Under the pieces are notes generated by a model. It saw only the letters and a program-made list of their open reading frames with translations, searched no databases and was not told the origin of the DNA. Position numbers and translations under genes: made by a program. Shown here one piece after another: positions 59,873 to 64,000 of a DNA stretch of 64,000 nt. Location: the NCBI GenBank assembly GCA_022565665.1, contig JAIUMI010000004.1, positions 62,001 to 126,000 on the forward strand, given 5' to 3'. This DNA comes from Glycocaulis sp. (GTDB lineage Bacteria; Pseudomonadota; Alphaproteobacteria; Caulobacterales; Maricaulaceae). Within the stretch, counting starts at the first letter, position 1, and every line of letters begins with the position of its first letter.

Positions 59873-61759
59873 CTAATCCGGATCTGTACGGCCGAGCGCG
59901 GCGTCGCGCAGGGCGGTATTTATCTGCACCGGATAGGTATCGAGGAGGCCCCGCTCCAGCGCCGCAATCACGTCGTTCTGCAGGGCATCGGAAACATTAC
60001 GGCGCTGTTCGCTGCGCGTCTCGGCCTGGCTCACGCTGATATCGGTGACGATGGCAATGGCGCGCGTACGCTGATCTCCCGCGCGCGTCTCGAACGGCTG
60101 GTTCAGCGGCGCACGGAACGCCGCGGACACAAGAGCCTGCGTGAACGGCCCGGCCGTCTGGGTGCGCATCAGCGTCGTTTCCTCGACCCGTGCGCCGGCG
60201 ATCTCACTGGCCGCTTCGTCAAGGCTTGCGCCCTCGGCGATACGCGTCATGGCGGTGGTCACGAACTCCTCCAGCCGGTCGTCGATCTGGCGCATCCGCC
60301 AGAAGGCAGCGGCCTGCTCGCGCACGGTTTCCAGATCGGCAAGCTCGGATTCACGCACGGCGTCGACGCGCAGGGCAAAATAGCCGTCATCGCCGAACTG
60401 TATCAGCCCGGTATCGAAGCCTTCCTCGGTCTCGAACACATGGCGCAGGATCTGCTCCTCGCGCAGCAGGCTCATCAGAGGCGCGCCGGTAATCTCGAAG
60501 CCTTCTGCCGTGATGAAGTCAAAACGCTCCACCGGAATGGCGGCAGCGTCGGCAGCCTCCTCCAGCGTGGCGCCCCGCCCGCGCGCTTCCTCGAAATTGG
60601 CCAGTGCATCGAGCACCTGGAACTCGGCCGTCTCGCCCGCGAGTTCGGTACGCAGTTCGTCGGCAATGGACTCAAAGGACGGTATTTCGGGGTTGGTCGC
60701 CTGCTCCACAAATACCGCGCGCCAGCCCAGCCGGCCCTGGACTGCGCGGATCTCGCCGGTATCCATGTCGAAGACAGCCGAGGCAACGGCCTGATCGGGG
60801 ATGGCAAAGATTTCCGCGTTCTCGATGCGGATGGCATCGCCCAGCCCCATATCGCGCGCGGCCGCTTCGGCCGTCTCACCGGCGCGGACGCGTTCTGCGA
60901 GTGCCTCTGCAGTCTGTTCGTCCGGCGTCACCCACTGGGCAAAGCTGCGCAGTGCCGGATCGGACAGGCCGCCCGTTTCAAGGCGCATCTCGTAAAGCTC
61001 GCGCAGCTCGTCCTCGTCGATGGCAATGTCGGGGGAAACCAGCGCCGGATCGAGGCGCACCAGCGTGAAGCGGCGTTGCTCGGGCAGGGTGAAGAAGGGG
61101 GCGTTTTCCTCGATGAAGGCACGCAGCCGGTCGTCATCGGGCTCGCCCACATCACCGGCCAGGCTTGGCGGAATGAGCAGGGCGCGGATGGTGCGCTGCT
61201 CGCCCTCGAACCGCGCGCGCAGCCCGGCGAAAAGGTCCGGCGGCGTGGCCCCTGACAGGGCCGCATCGATGAATTGCTGGCGGCGCAGATCGGAGCGCAA
61301 TTGCCGCTCGAAGGCCGCTTCGTTCCAGCCTTCCTGGCGCAGGAACTCCATGTAGGAGGCCCGGTCAAACCTGTTGGTGAACACGCTCTGGAAGGCCGGG
61401 GCGGAACTGATCAGGTCGAATACCTGCTGATCGGTGGCGGCAAGGCCGAGTTCGCGTGCCTGTGCGCTGATGGCGGCCTGGGCCACCATGGTGGAGATGA
61501 TGCTGTCGCCGAGCCCGGCCGCGTCGGCCTCCTGCTGGGTGACACGGGGATTTTCCATCTGGATGCGCCGCATCTCGCGCTGCATGGTGCGGCTGACCTC
61601 CTGGGCCGTCACCCGCTCATTGCCGACCGTAATGACCGCATTGCCGGTGCCGGTGAAAATGTCATTGATGCCGAACAGGGCAAAGGCGGCGACCACCGGA
61701 ACGATGATGACCACAACGGCGATCGGCGAACGCGCCAGGCTGCGAATAAGCGTTAGCAT
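59873..61759 (-). CDS. PpiD-like periplasmic chaperone with SurA-type N-domain and degenerate parvulin domain
   Basis: 628 residues. One N-terminal membrane helix (about 12-32, IAVVVIIVPVVAAFALFGI), SurA_N-like chaperone region (VTAQEVSRTMQREMRRI), a central parvulin-like region (about 255-360, with FAQWVTPDEQTAEALAERV and GWRAVFVEQ) in which usual catalytic residues are not clear, then a helical C-terminus. As in the PpiD family it should help fold proteins leaving the Sec channel. First gene of the minus-strand run with trpE; divergent from tpiA. Confidence 0.88.
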   Translation of the reverse strand: MLTLIRSLARSPIAVVVIIVPVVAAFALFGINDIFTGTGNAVITVGNERVTAQEVSRTMQREMRRIQMENPRVTQQEADAAGLGDSIISTMVAQAAISAQARELGLAATDQQVFDLISSAPAFQSVFTNRFDRASYMEFLRQEGWNEAAFERQLRSDLRRQQFIDAALSGATPPDLFAGLRARFEGEQRTIRALLIPPSLAGDVGEPDDDRLRAFIEENAPFFTLPEQRRFTLVRLDPALVSPDIAIDEDELRELYEMRLETGGLSDPALRSFAQWVTPDEQTAEALAERVRAGETAEAAARDMGLGDAIRIENAEIFAIPDQAVASAVFDMDTGEIRAVQGRLGWRAVFVEQATNPEIPSFESIADELRTELAGETAEFQVLDALANFEEARGRGATLEEAADAAAIPVERFDFITAEGFEITGAPLMSLLREEQILRHVFETEEGFDTGLIQFGDDGYFALRVDAVRESELADLETVREQAAAFWRMRQIDDRLEEFVTTAMTRIAEGASLDEAASEIAGARVEETTLMRTQTAGPFTQALVSAAFRAPLNQPFETRAGDQRTRAIAIVTDISVSQAETRSEQRRNVSDALQNDVIAALERGLLDTYPVQINTALRDAALGRTDPD

Positions 61760-61867
61760 GAAAGTCCATCAGCAACGGGGTTGGTTAAAGACGGCACATT
61801 CCCGAACAGCGCCGTCATCAGCGCGCGAACCTAGCCGGGCATACACGGGCGGGCAAGGCTGGCTGGC

Positions 61868-61881
61868 GTCTGTAGACAGAC
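61868..61881. promoter_or_regulatory. possible operator between ppiD-like gene and tpiA
   Basis: GTCTGT and ACAGAC form 6-base inverted arms around AG. It lies in the middle of the 241-base divergent gap, 108 bases from the ppiD-like start and 119 bases from the tpiA start. I found no convincing promoter pair next to it. Confidence 0.3.
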
Positions 61882-62000
61882 GGGCAGGCGGGTGCAGGTG
61901 CGGGGTTTGCCGCAGGGCGCGCTGGCTGGTATCGCTTCGGCAAGCTTGGCGCGCCTGAAACAGGCCCGCCGCACAACCATAAACGGGCAGGGGGATATCC

Positions 62001-62735
62001 ATGGCGCAGCGCCGCCCGCTCATTGCGGGAAACTGGAAAATGCATGGGCTGAAGGCCGATACCGGATGGGTGGAGGCGTTTGCGGCGGCGGCCGATACAG
62101 GCGCATGTGATGTGCTGGTGTGCCCGCCCTTTACCCTGCTGGAAACGATGGGCGGCCTGCTGTCACGCCATGGTCTCGCGCTCGGTGCACAGAACTGCGC
62201 CGAGGAGGCAGAAGGTGCGTTCACCGGGGATGTGTCCGCCGCGATGCTGGCCGATGCGGGATGCTCCCACGTGATTGTAGGCCATTCCGAGCGCCGCGAG
62301 GGGCACGCGGAGAGCGATGCTCTGGTCCGGCGCAAGGCGCTGGCCGCGATCGAGGCCGGTCTGGTGCCGGTCATCTGCGTGGGCGAGCACCGCGCCGAGC
62401 GTGAAAGCGGGCAGGCGGTGGAAACGGTTCTGGCCCAGCTCGCGGGGAGCCTGCCGGATATTTCCGCCACCCAGCTGGTCGTCGCGTATGAACCGGTCTG
62501 GGCCATAGGCACAGGGCTGACGGCCGGTCCCGAGGAAGCGCAGGCCATGCACGCCGCCATCCGCGCGGCCTTCCCGGGTGCAGACCGCGACCGGTTGCGC
62601 ATTCTTTATGGTGGTTCGGTCAAGCCCGGGAACGCCGCTGCCCTGATGGCCTGCCCGGATGTGGATGGCGCGCTGGTGGGTGGGGCGAGCCTCGATCCGG
62701 ATGCGTTTGCACAGATTGTTAACCTAGCTTCCTAA
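62001..62735 (+). CDS. tpiA: triosephosphate isomerase
   Basis: 244 residues. TIM-barrel active site complete: Asn11 and Lys13 (GNWKMHG), His95 (VIVGHSERR), Glu164 (VAYEPVWAIGTG), then the phosphate loop region LYGGSVKPGNA. Glycolysis/gluconeogenesis, cytosol. GGGGGA lies upstream of the ATG. Slightly short, as in other alphaproteobacteria. Confidence 0.98.
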   Translation: MAQRRPLIAGNWKMHGLKADTGWVEAFAAAADTGACDVLVCPPFTLLETMGGLLSRHGLALGAQNCAEEAEGAFTGDVSAAMLADAGCSHVIVGHSERREGHAESDALVRRKALAAIEAGLVPVICVGEHRAERESGQAVETVLAQLAGSLPDISATQLVVAYEPVWAIGTGLTAGPEEAQAMHAAIRAAFPGADRDRLRILYGGSVKPGNAAALMACPDVDGALVGGASLDPDAFAQIVNLAS

Positions 62736-62798
62736 GGGGATTTTCAGACTTAACAGGCATTTTCCACCTATCACGGGGAACGGACAGACATCCCCCGA

Positions 62799-63803
62799 AT
62801 GGGTGGCGTGATGAAGAATATTGATTACAGGCGTGCGTCGGTTTTGCTGTTTGATCCTGTCGGGGTGAACCTGCGCAATACCCGCTACGCGCTCCACGAG
62901 CTGGGCTTTCGCGAGATCAGCTGCCTGAGCTCGCTGGCCGAGTTCAAACGCCGTCTGGAAGATACCTCTCCCGACCTGATCATGGCCGAGCTGGTCAATA
63001 ACAAGAACGAGATGCTGCGCGCGGTGAAGTCTGTGCGCGCGGGCGAGCTGGGCCGCAATCCGTTCGTCGTCTTCGTGCTCACCAGCTGGGTACGCGACGG
63101 GCAGATGGTCAAGCAGGCGATCAATGCGGGCGTGGACGATGTGATCATCCGCCCGTTCTCCACCACTTTTGCCGAGGAACGGATCCGCACGCTGGTACGT
63201 GCGCGCAAACCCTTCGTCGTGACGAGCGACTATATCGGTCCGGATCGCCGCACGGACGCACAGCGCGAGAAGGGCACCACCGCTCCGATTGATGCGCCCA
63301 ACACGCTGCAGGCGGTCACCGAGGCCGATGAGGGTGCGCTGGACGAAGCCAACCGCTGGATAGCGGAAGCCCGCCGGACCGTGGAGGCTGAACGCGTCAA
63401 GCGGCTGTGCATGCGCCTTTCGGTAGGCGTCGAGGTTGGCGTGCGCGAGCTGAAGGAAGGCAATGATGCGGTGCTGGATCTCGGTGACATGCAGCGCACC
63501 GCCAAGGAATTGCGCCTGCGTCTGGCCCGGCAGGGTGCAGGCGAGGCCTCGCGCATTGCGTTTGCGCTCTATCAGGTGTGCGAGGAGCTGATGGGCGATG
63601 GCGGCTTCACGCTGGCCAATCTGAATCTCGTCAAGGAACTGTCCATGGGCGTACTGGCCGCGCAGGCCAGCGGCGACGATGTGGAAGCCTCGGTTGCCGA
63701 GATTGAAAAGACGGTGGAAGTGCTCCGCCGGCGGCTGTCGCCCGTGCGGCAGTTGGGGAGTGGCGCTGAGGGAACGCCTGCGCTACAACGCGCCGCAAGT
63801 TGA
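62799..63803 (+). CDS. receiver-domain protein with degenerate phosphorylation site
   Basis: 334 residues from ATG 62799; ATG 62811 (MKNIDYRRAS) is an equally good start. Residues 13-135 have the receiver (CheY-like) fold: VLLFDPVGVNLRNTRYAL, SPDLIMAELV, FVLTSW and IIRPFS. The phosphoacceptor Asp position holds Glu64 and the conserved Lys position holds Arg118; only one acidic residue (Asp19) is at the first strand end. Then a YIGPDRR motif (145-151) and a helical C-terminal part (about 165-330) of unknown fold. No DNA-binding or enzyme output domain is seen. Between tpiA and secG. Confidence 0.82.
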   Translation: MGGVMKNIDYRRASVLLFDPVGVNLRNTRYALHELGFREISCLSSLAEFKRRLEDTSPDLIMAELVNNKNEMLRAVKSVRAGELGRNPFVVFVLTSWVRDGQMVKQAINAGVDDVIIRPFSTTFAEERIRTLVRARKPFVVTSDYIGPDRRTDAQREKGTTAPIDAPNTLQAVTEADEGALDEANRWIAEARRTVEAERVKRLCMRLSVGVEVGVRELKEGNDAVLDLGDMQRTAKELRLRLARQGAGEASRIAFALYQVCEELMGDGGFTLANLNLVKELSMGVLAAQASGDDVEASVAEIEKTVEVLRRRLSPVRQLGSGAEGTPALQRAAS

Positions 63804-63809
63804 TCTTGC

Positions 63810-63828
63810 CGCCCCGCATGACGGGGCG
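63810..63828. repeat. small GC-rich hairpin before secG
   Basis: CGCCCCG and CGGGGCG form a 7-bp stem with loop CATGA, seven bases after the receiver gene stop. No T-run follows, so it is at most a weak or rho-assisted terminator or an RNA stability element ahead of secG. Confidence 0.4.
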
Positions 63829-63851
63829 CCCAAAAGCGTGTTGCAGGTTAC

Positions 63852-64000
63852 ATGACCACGGTTCTTCTCATTATCCAGATTCTGGTAGCGATCGGCCTGG
63901 TGGCGGTCGTGCTCATGCAGCGTTCCGAAGGCGGGGCGCTGGGCATTGGCGGCGGCGGGCCCGGCGGCATGGTCACGGGGCGCGGTGCGGCCAATCTCCT
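63852..64000 (+). CDS. secG: preprotein translocase subunit SecG, 3' partial
   Basis: Only the first 49 codons are inside the window. The first helix (MTTVLLIIQILVAIGLVAVVLMQ) is followed by RSEGGALGIGGGGPGGMVTGRGAANL, which matches the SecG loop with its Gly-rich stretch. Part of the SecYEG export channel. Order tpiA ... secG is usual in alphaproteobacteria. Confidence 0.94.
   Translation, partial: MTTVLLIIQILVAIGLVAVVLMQRSEGGALGIGGGGPGGMVTGRGAANL

Noticed and set aside
58473-61255. Long plus-strand frames opposite trpE and the PpiD-like gene.
   Set aside because: Antisense shadows of two well-supported genes.
62737-62790. TTAA near 62719 and 62751, considered as CtrA sites (TTAA-N7-TTAA).
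   Set aside because: The second half-sites do not match at the right spacing; only single TTAA cores are present.

Overview
The window is a dense, high-GC, housekeeping chromosomal segment of an alphaproteobacterium. The gene order (nuoA-N; proS-lolCD; dnaE; rpsB-tsf-pyrH-frr-uppS-cdsA-dxr-rseP-bamA-skp-lpxD-fabZ-lpxA-lpxI-lpxB; gltA-gltX; comEC; lexA-trpCDG; trpE-ppiD-like; tpiA; secG), the GAAC-N7-GAAC SOS box, LpxI instead of LpxH, and a very small SOS-type membrane peptide before dnaE all point to the Caulobacterales/Maricaulales side of the class (Hyphomonadaceae or Maricaulaceae-like). The genus is an inference and is not fixed by the sequence. I see no insertion sequence, phage, CRISPR array or clear island.

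Layout. (1) 1-2.0 kb: 3' end of an MCE (MlaD-like) lipid-transport operon with its lipoprotein, then tRNA-Val(TAC) and tRNA-Asp(GTC). (2) 2.0-6.9 kb, minus strand: a secreted purple-acid-phosphatase-like enzyme and a MacA/MacB-type tripartite exporter (adaptor, ATPase, permease). (3) 7.3-23.0 kb: the complete 14-subunit complex I operon nuoABCDEFGHIJKLMN, with three small non-Nuo genes inserted in it (GFA family, NTF2-like, YciI-like), followed without a gap by birA, coaX, RNase J, methylmalonyl-CoA epimerase, a DUF1467 membrane protein, proS and lolCD. (4) 30.5-34.2 kb: a 30-codon membrane-peptide gene under a LexA-box promoter (probable sidA), then dnaE. (5) 34.3-49.1 kb: translation factors, then isoprenoid, phospholipid, outer-membrane assembly and lipid A genes in one long co-directional run from an rpsB promoter to a terminator after lpxB. 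(6) 49.1-61.8 kb: gltA, gltX, comEC (plus strand), lexA, trpC-trpD-trpG, a plus-strand divergent polysaccharide deacetylase gene, trpE and a PpiD-like periplasmic chaperone. (7) 62.0-64.0 kb: tpiA, a degenerate receiver-domain protein and the start of secG.

Working together: the nuo cluster builds the proton-pumping NADH dehydrogenase; uppS, cdsA, bamA, skp, rseP, lpx, lol and mla-type genes build and maintain the envelope; lexA and the sidA-like gene form two parts of an SOS circuit that would couple DNA damage to a division block, with the effector located next to the replicative polymerase gene. Many genes overlap by 1-8 bases and several use GTG or TTG starts (nuoC, pyrH, lolC, rseP, lpxD, lpxA, gltX). 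The most interesting item is the unannotated-size sidA-like gene with its LexA-operator promoter at 30541-30713.
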